DNA from: JAVBMJ01 sp031551275
GTDB lineage: Bacteria > Bacteroidota > Bacteroidia > Bacteroidales > Rikenellaceae
NCBI GenBank assembly: GCA_031551275.1
Contig: JAVBNX010000013.1
Location: 1-64,000, forward strand
Length of the DNA: 64,000 nucleotides
Direction: 5' to 3'
Part shown: positions 30,901 through 39,673 of the stretch, one piece after another
Numbering within the stretch: the stretch's first letter is position 1
Layout of the letters: every line of letters starts with the position of its first letter
Translations under genes and position numbers: made by a program
The notes under the pieces: generated by a model
What the model was told of the DNA's origin: nothing
The model's database searches: none
What the model saw: only the letters and a program-made list of their open reading frames with translations

Positions 30901-32384
30901 TCGTGGTCGACGGGCAGGTCGACCTCTCGAAGGCCCAGGTCCACGCCGACAAAGCGGGGGCGGGCTTCGGGTTCGATCCGAGGCCCCTGACGGTGCAAAA
31001 CAGCGTCGTCCGGTTTGACAAGTACAAGATCTTTGCGAGCGACAGGAGCTTCGCCACGCTCGACGGAACGGCGGACATCTCCGACCCGGGAGATATCCTG
31101 ATCGACGCGGCCCTGAAAGCCGACCGCTTCCGGGCGGTCGATGTGGCGCGCCGGAGCGACCTGCTGGTCTTCGGCAAGGCCGACCTGAAAATGGGCCTTA
31201 CGGCCAAAGGGCCCCTGTCCACCCTCAAAGTGCGGGGCAGCGCGGGGCTGCTGGGGGGCACCGACCTGGTCTACATCCTGCCCGACTCGCCCCTCGGGGG
31301 GACCATCGACCGGAGCAACGTAGTAACCTTTATGCTCTTCGCCGATACGATCCAACGCTACCTGCCCAAGGCGGTAAAAACGAAAAAGGCCTCGACGCTC
31401 GACCTAATCGCCGGACTGAGCATCGACGAGCAGGTCGACCTCTCGCTCTACCTCAACGCCGACGGGCAGGACCGGATCGAGGCGCGGGGCGGCGGCGATC
31501 TGGTCTTCGCGCTCGATCCCCATGGCCAGACGCGCCTGACCGGGAAATATACGCTGCGGGGCGGGACGGTCAACTACTCGCCGCCGGTCATTACCGAGAA
31601 GAATTTTTCGATCACGCCCGGCGGGTCGGTAACCTGGACGGGCGAGGTGGGCAACCCGACCCTCGATATCGAGGCCAAGGACCGGGTACACTCCTCCGTG
31701 TCGAGCGATGCGGAGGGGTCGCGCTCGGTGGTCTTCGATATCATTATCCGGGTAAAGAACACGCTCGAACGGCTCGCCATCCTGCTCGACCTGGAAGCCC
31801 CCGAGGATGTGACCATCCAGAACCAGTTGGCCTCCTTCACCCCCGACCAGCGCTCCTCGCAGGCGATGAATATGCTGATATACAATACCTACACGGGGCC
31901 GGGGACCACGGCGAAGGTCTCGACCGCCACCCCGGTCAACGCCTTTATCGAGAAGGAGTTGAACCAGTGGGCGCAGTCGGCGCTGAAGAATTTCGACCTC
32001 AGCTTCGGGATCGACACTTACGACCAGACCGGGCTCGATGGGGAGAACACGCGGACGGACTACTCCTACAAGATCTCCAAGAATTTGTTCGACAACCGGG
32101 TAAGGATCGACGTGGGGGGGCGCTACACCACCGGCACCCAGCCCGGCGAGAGCTCGACCGAGAACCTGGTGGACGATTTGACCATCGAATACACCGTGGG
32201 CAAGAAGAACAATATGTTCGTCAAGGTGTTCCGCCACCAGGGCTACGAAAACGTGGTCGAGGGGGAGGTCACGCGGCAGGGGGTCGGGTTCGCCACGCGC
32301 AGGAAAGTGGATAATTTTTGGGATATGTTCCGGTCGAAGAAAGCCATCGCAAGGCGCAACGCAGCTAAAACGGAGGGGAAATGA
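27975..32384 (+). CDS. tamB: Translocation and assembly module subunit TamB-like protein
   Basis: 1469 residues. One N-terminal membrane helix (IVGFTLLGVVLLLPVAVYM) is followed by an AsmA-like start (FALHKAVAAIEKSTGWEISVGGLRIKPPL, given partly) and a very long beta-helical body with repeating DGTADI/GxV..D..L patterns. The C-terminal DUF490/TamB domain includes LTGKYTLRGGTVNYSPP, then FSITPGGSVTWTGEVGNPTL and DYSYKISKNLFDNRVRID. TamB bridges the inner and outer membrane and is implicated in phospholipid transport and outer-membrane protein assembly with TamA. Its stop overlaps the downstream tamL start by 4 nt (ATGA). Confidence 0.93.
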   Translation: MRRALKIVGFTLLGVVLLLPVAVYMPAVQRFALHKAVAAIEKSTGWEISVGGLRIKPPLKLSVADVSVTGGDTLQIRVKSLTAQARIGAFLRGGVIDIPSAALEEAYVRLSIPAADTTDTVAGRPWKIRMGELDLKEVSCDLVLGGDTISAGIPSGKVSAAWIDTGLPDIEVEKVVIDGGRAAMASGLGTLPGGFDMGHIVLDSIALLLDSFDMKGAVIAGNLVRLGLREKSGLRLELTGRARMDTASVVLRGLVIKTAASHLEADGVVGLGGAQSEAAVTAALDVDELSPFLPPDSKALKGRTVSIGLQARGTIDQIDVEQCNITVPGVAAAHLKGQLAHPADMKNITGNLTVDARVSDPSPIRKYLPEGVRIPPGTALTGTLAAVRGEFRPDLVVAAAGGRVKVKGEWHPPMKRYQADIQAVNFDLQAFLPGNPVGRVDLDIKAGGAGYDPYSPSTSLRAEAALRRVGLPGYVYGPAELRAEYAGNHLKAWLDSRDTALVGRLTVDGVLLRDSLRAEVRGNIEQLDLRRPGLAGDTMVMGLRLHTVASRGRQGDLALWLRTDSVVVATPNHSDSVPSMTLTAFARRDTMGVHAVSGDLKLDAAVGSGLDSIGGVVSRVMQELNEQLAQQRIAAGRLLEPVPPLSLKLTAQQDNPLRKFLALRHIGFWTLDLDVENNGNRPLIQGLVTAFQRGDLTFDTVRLAASTRGDSLLAALGLRNLPTHGSPHLAAVDARVSAAGNTAWVEMMQQNSTGKKGIDMALTATAEDSSTYTFRFAHPDLVAGYTRWRADRGDYVTLRPGTTPEARLMLTSGRQSISATNLDAGGQLSDSIRLVLKNINVAQAAAPFTDDIPVEALLSLDGAMSLASGSMGGSLKMALDSLSYMGRKLGDIALTARYAGDTAQNHRLLTRMAIGGREALTARGVLSSKPGGAIDLSAGIDSLPLPVLNSFLAAAGISLTGSVTGKLDATGTLDRIVVDGQVDLSKAQVHADKAGAGFGFDPRPLTVQNSVVRFDKYKIFASDRSFATLDGTADISDPGDILIDAALKADRFRAVDVARRSDLLVFGKADLKMGLTAKGPLSTLKVRGSAGLLGGTDLVYILPDSPLGGTIDRSNVVTFMLFADTIQRYLPKAVKTKKASTLDLIAGLSIDEQVDLSLYLNADGQDRIEARGGGDLVFALDPHGQTRLTGKYTLRGGTVNYSPPVITEKNFSITPGGSVTWTGEVGNPTLDIEAKDRVHSSVSSDAEGSRSVVFDIIIRVKNTLERLAILLDLEAPEDVTIQNQLASFTPDQRSSQAMNMLIYNTYTGPGTTAKVSTATPVNAFIEKELNQWAQSALKNFDLSFGIDTYDQTGLDGENTRTDYSYKISKNLFDNRVRIDVGGRYTTGTQPGESSTENLVDDLTIEYTVGKKNNMFVKVFRHQGYENVVEGEVTRQGVGFATRRKVDNFWDMFRSKKAIARRNAAKTEGK

Positions 32385-34696
32385 GGGCGCGGGCGGGATA
32401 TATTTTAGGGTTGGCCGGATTGCTTGCGGCGGGGTTGGCCGCGGGGTGCTCGACCACGCGCAGGCTGGCCCCGGACGACAAGCTCTACACGGGGGTCAAA
32501 AAGATCGAGATCGTGGAATCGGAGTCCCACAGCGTGCCCTCCGGTGTGCTCTCCGCGGCCAAAGAGCCTTTGACGGTCAAGCCCAACAACCCCTTGTTCC
32601 CGCCCTACGTGCGCACCGGGCTGCCCATCGGGCTGTGGATCTGGAACTGGTTCTACACCGAGAGCGGCAAGGGCTTCAAGGGGTGGGTCTACCGCAGGCT
32701 GGCCAAAGAGCCCGTCACGGTGCGCAACCTGTCGATCCCCTACCGCACCCAGATGGTGGTCGAGGAGCTGGAGAACAACGGCTACTTCGGGGCGCGGTGC
32801 GACTACACCGAGATCCCCTCCAAGCACAACACCCAGAAGGTAAAATTCAAATACGAGATCCGCATCCCCCCGGCCTACCACTACACCGAGGTGGGGGCGA
32901 TGCAGGGGAGGGATACCCTCTCGCTTTTGATCGACTCGCTCTGGAAGGGCTCGAAGGTCAGGCAGGGGGCGCGGTTCAGCGTCGACACGATGGTCTACGA
33001 GCGCGACCGCATCGGGCGCGAGCTGCGCAACCGGGGCTACTACTACTTCCGGCCCGAGTACATCGAGTTCCAGGCCGACTCCTCGGCGGGGAACAGGAGC
33101 GTAGCCCTGCGCCTGGCCCTGCGGAAGGATATGCCGCACGAAGCCGGGAAATCCTATGTGATCGGCGATGTGACGATGGTGGTGGCGGCGGCCGTCGCCG
33201 GGGAGTGGGACACGGTTACCACCCCGAAGTGCGTGCTGGCCTACCAGAAGCCTTTAAGGGTGAAAAAATCCCTGCTTATCAACACGCTGGAGCTGGAAAA
33301 GGGCAAGCCGTACAGCCTCAAAGACCAGAACGCCACCCTGGACAACCTCAACCGGCTGGGGGCGTTCAAGCTGACCGACATCGTGGCCGTGCCCCGGGAC
33401 TCGACCCCGCAGAACCGGATCCTCGACTTCCTGGTCAACACGGCCGTCGATACCCCGCTGGAGTCGTCGCTGGAGGTGGACGGGACCTCCAAATCGAACA
33501 GTTATGTAGGTCCGGGGGCGGAGGTCGGGTTCACCAACAAGAACTTCCTCAAAGGGGGCGAGCTGCTCTCGGTCAAGTTGAGCGGGGAGTACGAGTGGCA
33601 GATGGGCACCAAGACCCAGGTCGACCAATCTACCCCGACCAACTCCTACGACTTCGGTTTGAACGCCAGCCTGACCGTCCCCCGGCCCTGGCTGCCGAGG
33701 TTTTTGACCAAGTCGCTCGCCTACCCCGCCACCACGTCGCTCAACACGGGGATCAACGTGACCAACCGGCCGGGGTTGTTCCAGATGGCCTCGTTCGATA
33801 TGTCGATCCGCTACAACTTCCAGTCCTCGAAGAGCAGCTTCCACAGCTTCACACCGGCCAAGGTGGAGTACAACAATTTGCTCCGTTCGTCGGCGTCGTT
33901 CGATCAGACGATGGCGGAAAACCCCTCGCTCGCGCTCAGCTTCGAGGACCAGCTGATCCCCTCGATGGAGTACGCCTACACCTTCCGCAAAGAGGTGGGC
34001 TACAAGGGCATGAACCGGATATGGCTGCAAACCATCGCCACCTCGGCGGGCAACATCATATCGCCCCTGATGGGCGCCATGGGGGATGACGTCCCCCGCA
34101 AGATCCTGGGGATCGGCTTCTCGCAATTCGCCAAGGGGCAGGCCGAGTTCCGCTTCACGCAGCATGTGGGCGCGAAGAATTCGCTGGTCCTGCGCTTCTT
34201 CGGGGGGATCGGCTACGCCTACGGCAACTCGCAGGTCATGCCCTACAACGAGCAGTTCTACTCCGGGGGCTCGTCGAGCGTCAGGGGGTTTTCATCGCGC
34301 TCGATCGGGCCGGGCAGCTATGTACCCGATCCCTCCAACTCGGACGGTTACCTCGACCAGACGGGGGACATAAGGTTGGAGTGGAACGCCGAATTCCGCT
34401 TCCCGATCATCAGCCGGTTGTCCGGCGCGGTGTTCCTCGACGCCGGCAACGTGTGGCTGATCAAGCCCGACGGCAGGCGCACGGGCGGGGCCATCGGGTG
34501 GGACACGATGTGGAAGCAAATCGCCCTGGGGACCGGGACGGGCATCCGGGTCGATATTACCTACCTGGTGCTCCGGTTCGACGTGGGAATGCCGCTGCAC
34601 TACCCTTACGCGGTGGAGGGGAAAAGCGGCTATTTCAACGATGTGAAGCCGTGGAAGAACATGAGTTTCTACCTGGCGATCGGGTACCCGTTCTGA
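32381..34696 (+). CDS. tamL: TamL: lipoprotein BamA/TamA-family outer-membrane protein
   Basis: 771 residues. The SPII signal ends AAGLAAGC (Cys23), followed by STTRRLAPDDKLYTGV. POTRA-like segments follow (RTQMVVEELENNGYFGARCDY, RDRIGRELRNRGYYYFRPEY in part) and a 16-stranded surface-antigen barrel with YSGGSSSVRGFSSRSIGPGSY, the conserved RGF loop-6 motif, ending in the barrel signature aromatic (AIGYPF). A lipidated TamA relative next to TamB is the Bacteroidota arrangement called TamL. It acts in outer-membrane assembly or lipid traffic. Confidence 0.92.
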   Translation: MRARAGYILGLAGLLAAGLAAGCSTTRRLAPDDKLYTGVKKIEIVESESHSVPSGVLSAAKEPLTVKPNNPLFPPYVRTGLPIGLWIWNWFYTESGKGFKGWVYRRLAKEPVTVRNLSIPYRTQMVVEELENNGYFGARCDYTEIPSKHNTQKVKFKYEIRIPPAYHYTEVGAMQGRDTLSLLIDSLWKGSKVRQGARFSVDTMVYERDRIGRELRNRGYYYFRPEYIEFQADSSAGNRSVALRLALRKDMPHEAGKSYVIGDVTMVVAAAVAGEWDTVTTPKCVLAYQKPLRVKKSLLINTLELEKGKPYSLKDQNATLDNLNRLGAFKLTDIVAVPRDSTPQNRILDFLVNTAVDTPLESSLEVDGTSKSNSYVGPGAEVGFTNKNFLKGGELLSVKLSGEYEWQMGTKTQVDQSTPTNSYDFGLNASLTVPRPWLPRFLTKSLAYPATTSLNTGINVTNRPGLFQMASFDMSIRYNFQSSKSSFHSFTPAKVEYNNLLRSSASFDQTMAENPSLALSFEDQLIPSMEYAYTFRKEVGYKGMNRIWLQTIATSAGNIISPLMGAMGDDVPRKILGIGFSQFAKGQAEFRFTQHVGAKNSLVLRFFGGIGYAYGNSQVMPYNEQFYSGGSSSVRGFSSRSIGPGSYVPDPSNSDGYLDQTGDIRLEWNAEFRFPIISRLSGAVFLDAGNVWLIKPDGRRTGGAIGWDTMWKQIALGTGTGIRVDITYLVLRFDVGMPLHYPYAVEGKSGYFNDVKPWKNMSFYLAIGYPF

Positions 34697-34784
34697 TTAC
34701 TTAACATCAATTTAAAGTAAAAAACAGGGCTGAAAAGTGCGGTTGTTCGTAACTTGCTATTCATTACGACTAAACCATGCTCTT

Positions 34785-35987
34785 ATGAAAAAGCTCTTCT
34801 TCGCTACTTTACTGATCCCCGCGCTGTTAATCTCCTGCTTCGACGACGGGGAGGATTGCGGGCCCGTGACAAGCGCCATCGACGTGACGTCGTTCAACGG
34901 AATGTTCAACCATCCGACGGTGGAGACTGCCAAAACGCGGGCAGGGGATAACTTCGAGGATGTGTGGATGTCCCTTTTCTGCTGCATGGACCTGAACGGG
35001 ACGTGGCGCACCGTCTTCTCGGGTAAAGACCTCTACAATTCGGACCTGACCGACCTGATGAGTGGGGAAGGCGGGCTCCGGTTCTGGTGCTACGATATCT
35101 CGCCCGACGGGAAACGGCTGCTGATCGAATACCAGAAAGCGAACGAGAATACGGCCGTGCGGGAGTACGACGTGACCACCGGGAGTTTCTCGCCGGCCAT
35201 CTACAACGGCCAGTACGGCATCTACATCGAGAGCATGGCCTACGACAACAGCGGCAACAGGATCGCGTATGTGGAGGGGAGCGAAGGCGGCTACGAGCTG
35301 ACCGTGATCAACCGCGACGGAAGCGGCAAGATCAAGGTGTGCGACGATCTGGAACTGATCTTCGGGGAGGATGAACAATCGCGATCCGATTACGGTTACT
35401 GCCCCGCCTTTACGCCCGACGACAGCCGGGTGATGGTGACCGGCAGCCAGGGGATCGCCCTTTTCCCCGTTGCGGCCTCGGCGACGGCGGCAACCGTGTG
35501 GAGCGCGGTGCAAGAGCAGGGAAGGGTTGCGCAGGGAATCACTCTCCAGGGCATGGAGGGCGGATTGCCTTTCAGCGCATCCCGGGCCGTGTATTGCAGC
35601 GATTGGTATGAATCCGTGGGCGGCGGAAGCTGGTACGCCACCATCAGCGCGGTCAACTACTCGAACGCGGGAGCGGCCGCCACACCCGCGGCGGCGACCC
35701 TGCTGACGCCGGAATCGGGGCACCGTTTCGGGCTGCCCTCCCTGACCCGGGACGCCAAGATACTCGGGTGCGAAGACTTCGACCGCTCGGGCGACATAAG
35801 CATCTACAAATTCAAGACCTGGAATTTCGACGGGCAATCGAGCGTCTCGGGGATGCGGACATACAACTTCCCGCAAGGTTTTTATCCGGAGGAAGGGTGG
35901 CAATCGGCCACATTCAAGGCGATCGACAAAGCGTACTTCGAAAGCTGCCCGCAGACCGTGATACCGGAACGGCCCCGGTTGCTGTAG
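34785..35987 (+). CDS. Uncharacterised lipoprotein with TolB-like propeller repeats, paralogue A
   Basis: 400 residues from ATG 34785. The SPII signal MKKLFFATLLIPALLISC (Cys18) is followed by acidic FDDGEDCG, which resembles a Bacteroidota lipoprotein export signal for surface exposure. Repeats with FDISPDG/AFTPDDSRVMV-type blades (YDISPDGKRLLIEY, DNSGNRIAYVEGSEGGY, PAFTPDDSRVMVTGSQGIALF) suggest a beta-propeller similar to TolB/PD40. Four or more Cys occur in the mature part. It is closely related to the next gene along its full length. No family with known function was recognised. It lies 88 nt after tamL; a clear promoter was not found. Confidence 0.75.
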   Translation: MKKLFFATLLIPALLISCFDDGEDCGPVTSAIDVTSFNGMFNHPTVETAKTRAGDNFEDVWMSLFCCMDLNGTWRTVFSGKDLYNSDLTDLMSGEGGLRFWCYDISPDGKRLLIEYQKANENTAVREYDVTTGSFSPAIYNGQYGIYIESMAYDNSGNRIAYVEGSEGGYELTVINRDGSGKIKVCDDLELIFGEDEQSRSDYGYCPAFTPDDSRVMVTGSQGIALFPVAASATAATVWSAVQEQGRVAQGITLQGMEGGLPFSASRAVYCSDWYESVGGGSWYATISAVNYSNAGAAATPAAATLLTPESGHRFGLPSLTRDAKILGCEDFDRSGDISIYKFKTWNFDGQSSVSGMRTYNFPQGFYPEEGWQSATFKAIDKAYFESCPQTVIPERPRLL

Positions 35988-36086
35988 CAGGCGGTGCAAA
36001 TCGTCAATTGGCTGCAGAATGTAAATTTTCCCTGTTTTGACACGAAAAAATATGCTGTAAATGGGGCGTTTATCCTGAATTTTGTA

Positions 36087-36094
36087 TAATTTTG
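36087..36094 (+). promoter_or_regulatory. -7 box upstream of lipoprotein paralogue B
   Basis: TAATTTTG matches TAnnTTTG and lies 19 nt before the ATG at 36114. No good TTTG is found at -33. It suggests that the second paralogue can be transcribed separately from the first. Confidence 0.5.
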
Positions 36095-36113
36095 CCGACA
36101 AAATACCAGGACT

Positions 36114-37277
36114 ATGAAAAAATTACTCTTTACCGCCCTATTGATCCCCTTCGCGCTGGCCTCGTGCTTCAACAACGAGGAGGAGTGCGGTAGCGGCGCC
36201 TGCATCGACGCGGCGACCTTCAGCGGCGCATTTTATTTCCCCTCGGTAACGACCACCAAAGCGGGAACGACCTACACCGATGTCCAAATGTCGGTCGTCT
36301 CGGCGATGGACCTGCAAGGCAACTGGCGCACGGTCTTCTCCAGCGTGGACCTGCACGACGCGCAGCTTTCCGATATCATGGAGACGGAAGGCTCATTGCC
36401 CCGGTTCAGGTTCTTCGATATCTCGCCGGACGGGAATTGCATCCTGATCGGATACATCAACCAGCAGGAGCGCATGGCCGTGCGCGAGTTCGACGTGACC
36501 ACCAGGACGTTCTCCAGCATTATCCTTACCTCGGGGTACTGGGGCCTGCAAAGCATGGCTTACAGCAATCTGGGCGGCAAGATCGCTTACGTGGAGGACG
36601 TTGAGGTCTACTCGCTCAACGTGGTCAACCGCAACGGGACGGGCAAGATCGCCGTGTGCGGCGACCTGGAGGAGATGTTCGGCGACCAGGTGGTAGCCAG
36701 CTCCAATTTCGGATACCTGCCCGCCTTTACCCCCGACGACAGCCGGGTGATGGTCTCGTCCGACGCGGGGATCGCCCTGTTCGAGATCTCGGCCGGCGCG
36801 GCTACCAAGACCGTATGGACCAGGGAGCAGGAAAATACCAGGATTACCCCGGCCATGGTGGAACATATGGAAGGCGCGGTGCCGTTCAGCGCTTCGCGGG
36901 CGCTCTTCGTAACCCAGGTGTACGACTCTCCCAATCAGTCTTACACGATCAACGCGGTGAACTACTCGAATTCGGGTGCGGCGGCGACCCCCGCAGGGGC
37001 GACCCTCTATTCCTCGCCGAGCCCCAACGTAACGATGCCGCCCGCCACCCTGACCATGGACGGGAAATTGGTGGGATGCGTGAACTACAACTCGAATACC
37101 TCTACGCCGACCTTTTTGACCTGGAGCTTCGACGGGAACTCGACCCTGTCGGGGAAGAAATCGTATAACTACCCGCAAAACGTTCTCGGCAACGAGGCAA
37201 TAGCGACCTTCAAGGCGATCAACAAGGCCTACTTCGAGAGTTGCCCGATGACGGTCATCCCGCCGCAGATGACATAG
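36114..37277 (+). CDS. Uncharacterised lipoprotein with TolB-like propeller repeats, paralogue B
   Basis: 387 residues. The SPII signal MKKLLFTALLIPFALASC (Cys18) is followed by FNNEEECG. The same blades as paralogue A occur in the same order: FDISPDGNCILIGY, SNLGGKIAYVEDVEVYSLNV in part, PAFTPDDSRVMVSSDAGIALF, and the matching end AINKAYFESCPMTVIP. By eye about half the residues are identical, so the pair arose by tandem duplication; divergence is greatest in the loops and around VYDSPNQSYT. The function is unknown; the acidic residues after Cys18 suggest surface display. It ends before a strong terminator. Confidence 0.75.
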   Translation: MKKLLFTALLIPFALASCFNNEEECGSGACIDAATFSGAFYFPSVTTTKAGTTYTDVQMSVVSAMDLQGNWRTVFSSVDLHDAQLSDIMETEGSLPRFRFFDISPDGNCILIGYINQQERMAVREFDVTTRTFSSIILTSGYWGLQSMAYSNLGGKIAYVEDVEVYSLNVVNRNGTGKIAVCGDLEEMFGDQVVASSNFGYLPAFTPDDSRVMVSSDAGIALFEISAGAATKTVWTREQENTRITPAMVEHMEGAVPFSASRALFVTQVYDSPNQSYTINAVNYSNSGAAATPAGATLYSSPSPNVTMPPATLTMDGKLVGCVNYNSNTSTPTFLTWSFDGNSTLSGKKSYNYPQNVLGNEAIATFKAINKAYFESCPMTVIPPQMT

Positions 37278-37298
37278 ACGGTGTACGGATACAAGAAC

Positions 37299-37331
37299 GG
37301 GGCGATGGAAATTCCATCGCCCCGTTTTGTT
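37299..37331. terminator. Terminator between lipoprotein B and proA
   Basis: GGGGCGATGG-AAATT-CCATCGCCCC is followed by GTTTTGTTT. The stem is perfect and the T-rich tail serves the plus strand; convergent proA transcription reaches the same hairpin, so it may act in both directions. Confidence 0.85.
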
Positions 37332-37343
37332 TGATCCGCGCCG

Positions 37344-38585
37344 CTACTCGCGCGTCTGGCCGTCGCCGCGCACCAGGTATTTGTAGGAGGTCAACTCGTT
37401 CAAAGCCATCGGGCCCCTCGCGTGGAGCTTCTGGGTGCTGATGCCGATCTCGGCGCCCATGCCGAACTGCGCCCCGTCGGTAAAGGCGGTCGAGGCGTTG
37501 TGGTAGACGCAGGCGGCGTCCACGCTGCGTTCGAACAGGGCGGCGGCGGCGCGGTCTTCGGTAACGATCGCCTCGCTGTGCTTGGACGAGTGTGCGGCGA
37601 TGTGGTCCAATGCGTCGCCTATCCCCGCGACGGTCTTGATCGCCATCTTGTAGTCCATGAACTCCATGCCGAAGCTCTTTTCGTCGGCGGGCTTCAAAAG
37701 TTCCTTGGGGTATTTGCCCTTCAGGGCCTTCATGGCCGGGGGGTCGGCGTAGAGGATCACGTGTTCATCGGCCAGGGATTCGCACAACGCGGGCAGATCG
37801 CCCAGGCGCTCCTTATGGATGATCATACAGTCCAGCGCGTTGCAGACGCTTACCCGGCGGGTCTTGGCGTTGAGGACGATCTCGGCCCCCATCTCCAGAT
37901 CGCCTTCGACGTCGAAATAGGTGTGGCAGACGCCCGCACCCGTCTCGATGACCGGCACGCGCGAGTTGTCCCGCACGTAGTCGATCAGCTCGCGGCCTCC
38001 GCGGGGGATGATCAGATCGACATACCCTTTCGCATTCAAAAGCTCGGTGGTCGCCTCCCTCGCCACGGGCAGCAGGGCCACGCTGTCGGGGTCGACCTCG
38101 CACTCGGCCAGCACCTTTTGGATCACCCCGACGATCGCCTTGTTGGAATCCTCCGCGCTGCGGCTTCCCTTCAGGATGCAGGCGTTGCCCGCCTTGAAGC
38201 AGAGGGCGAACACATCGCAGGTCACGTTGGGGCGCGCCTCGTAGATGATGCCGATCACACCGAAAGGCACGCTCACCTTCTCTATCTTCAGGCCGTTTGG
38301 CCGGGTCGTCTTGCTCAGCACGCGGCCCAAAGGCGAGGGCAGCGAGGCCACGGTGCGCATCTCGGCGGCGATGCCCTTGATGCGTTCGGGGGTAAGCAGC
38401 AGGCGGTCGTAGACGGGGTCGTTGCGGTCCATGCGGGTCAGGTCCGAGCGGTTCGCCTTGAGGATCTGCTCCGAGTGGTGCTCCAGGGCGTCGGCCACGA
38501 TCCCCAGCACGTTGTTGATCTGGTGGTCCGAGAGCATGTTGATCGCCCGGGACGCTTTGAGTGAGTTTTCGAACAATTGTTTCAT
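37344..38585 (-). CDS. proA: Gamma-glutamyl phosphate reductase
   Basis: 413 residues of the aldehyde-dehydrogenase superfamily. ProA signatures include GVIGIIYEARPNVT, NACILKGSRSAEDSNKA, the catalytic Cys region RRVSVCNALDCMIIH, and GMEFMDYKMAIKTV. It reduces gamma-glutamyl phosphate to glutamate semialdehyde with NADPH, the second step of proline synthesis. It is last of the proC-proB-proA operon, 2 nt after proB. Confidence 0.97.
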   Translation of the reverse strand: MKQLFENSLKASRAINMLSDHQINNVLGIVADALEHHSEQILKANRSDLTRMDRNDPVYDRLLLTPERIKGIAAEMRTVASLPSPLGRVLSKTTRPNGLKIEKVSVPFGVIGIIYEARPNVTCDVFALCFKAGNACILKGSRSAEDSNKAIVGVIQKVLAECEVDPDSVALLPVAREATTELLNAKGYVDLIIPRGGRELIDYVRDNSRVPVIETGAGVCHTYFDVEGDLEMGAEIVLNAKTRRVSVCNALDCMIIHKERLGDLPALCESLADEHVILYADPPAMKALKGKYPKELLKPADEKSFGMEFMDYKMAIKTVAGIGDALDHIAAHSSKHSEAIVTEDRAAAALFERSVDAACVYHNASTAFTDGAQFGMGAEIGISTQKLHARGPMALNELTSYKYLVRGDGQTRE

Positions 38586-38587
38586 CG

Positions 38588-39673
38588 CTATATCAAATAC
38601 ATATAATCGTAATGGACCAGCGCCCGGCCGCCCTTCTTCCCGGCCAGGGCTTTGGCTTTCGCGCTGTCGGCGGACACACGGCCAACTCCAATTCTCGTGC
38701 CGTCGGGGGCGACGATGGCCACGATATCGTCCTTTTCAAATTCGCCCGCGACCTTTTCCACCCCTACGGGCAACAAACTGACGGCCTTGGAGTTGCGCAA
38801 AGCGTCCAGCGCCCCGGCGTTGATGTGCAAAGCCCCCGAGGCGAAGCCCTCGCTGTGGGCGATCCACTTTTTGAGGCTCGAAACGCCCTTCTCGGCGGGC
38901 TTGAAGCGGGTGCAGGGGACCGTCTCGTGGCCCAGCAGCAGCGAGGTAAGGATGCCTTCGCGGGTGCCGTTGGCGATGACCACCTCGACCCCCTCGTCGG
39001 CCACGCGGGCGGCGATGCGGCTCTTGGTCAGCATGCCGCCGCGCCCGAATTGCGACTTTTCGGCGCTGATGTACTGGCTCAAATCGCGTTTGCCCGGCTC
39101 GATGGCGGCGATTACCTTCGACCCGGGGAGCTTGGGGTCGCCGTCGTAGATGCCGTCGATGTTGCTTAAAATCACCAATGCCTGCGCGCCCATCATGGTG
39201 GCCACCATGCCCGAAAGCTCGTCGTTATCGGTAAACATCAGCTCGGAGACCGAGATCGTGTCGTTCTCGTTGATGATCGGGACCACGCCGTTGCGTAGCA
39301 TGACCTCCAGGCAGTTGCGCTGGTTGAGGTAGTCGCGGCGGGTGGAGAGGCTCTCCTTGGTGGTCAAAACCTGCCCGCAGGCGATATCGGCCTCGCGGAA
39401 CATGTTGTAATAGTGGTTGATCAGCTTGACCTGGCCCACCGCCGAGAACAGCTGGCGGGAGGATACGGGGTCGAGCTTCGAAGCCCTGGAGCCTATCTCG
39501 CCCCGGCCCGAGGCGACGGCGCCCGAGCTGACCACGACGAGTTCCATGCCCGACTGCTGCAAAACAGCGAACTGGTTGACCAGCGAGGCCATCCGGGCGG
39601 TGTCGAGCGTGCCGTCCGGGCGGGTCAACACCTGGCTGCCGATCTTGACCACGACGCGTTTAAGCTTTTTCAT
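38588..39673 (-). CDS. proB: Glutamate 5-kinase
   Basis: 361 residues: an amino-acid-kinase domain (VVVKIGSQVLTRPDGTLD, VVVSSGAVASGRGEIG, PIINENDTIS, TDNDELSGMVA, FGRGGMLTKSRIA) plus a C-terminal PUA domain (about 275-361, GALHINAGALDALRNSKA in part). The PUA domain is typical of longer bacterial ProB. It phosphorylates glutamate, the proline-feedback-regulated first step. The start overlaps the proC stop by 4 nt (ATGA). Confidence 0.97.
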   Translation of the reverse strand: MKKLKRVVVKIGSQVLTRPDGTLDTARMASLVNQFAVLQQSGMELVVVSSGAVASGRGEIGSRASKLDPVSSRQLFSAVGQVKLINHYYNMFREADIACGQVLTTKESLSTRRDYLNQRNCLEVMLRNGVVPIINENDTISVSELMFTDNDELSGMVATMMGAQALVILSNIDGIYDGDPKLPGSKVIAAIEPGKRDLSQYISAEKSQFGRGGMLTKSRIAARVADEGVEVVIANGTREGILTSLLLGHETVPCTRFKPAEKGVSSLKKWIAHSEGFASGALHINAGALDALRNSKAVSLLPVGVEKVAGEFEKDDIVAIVAPDGTRIGVGRVSADSAKAKALAGKKGGRALVHYDYMYLI

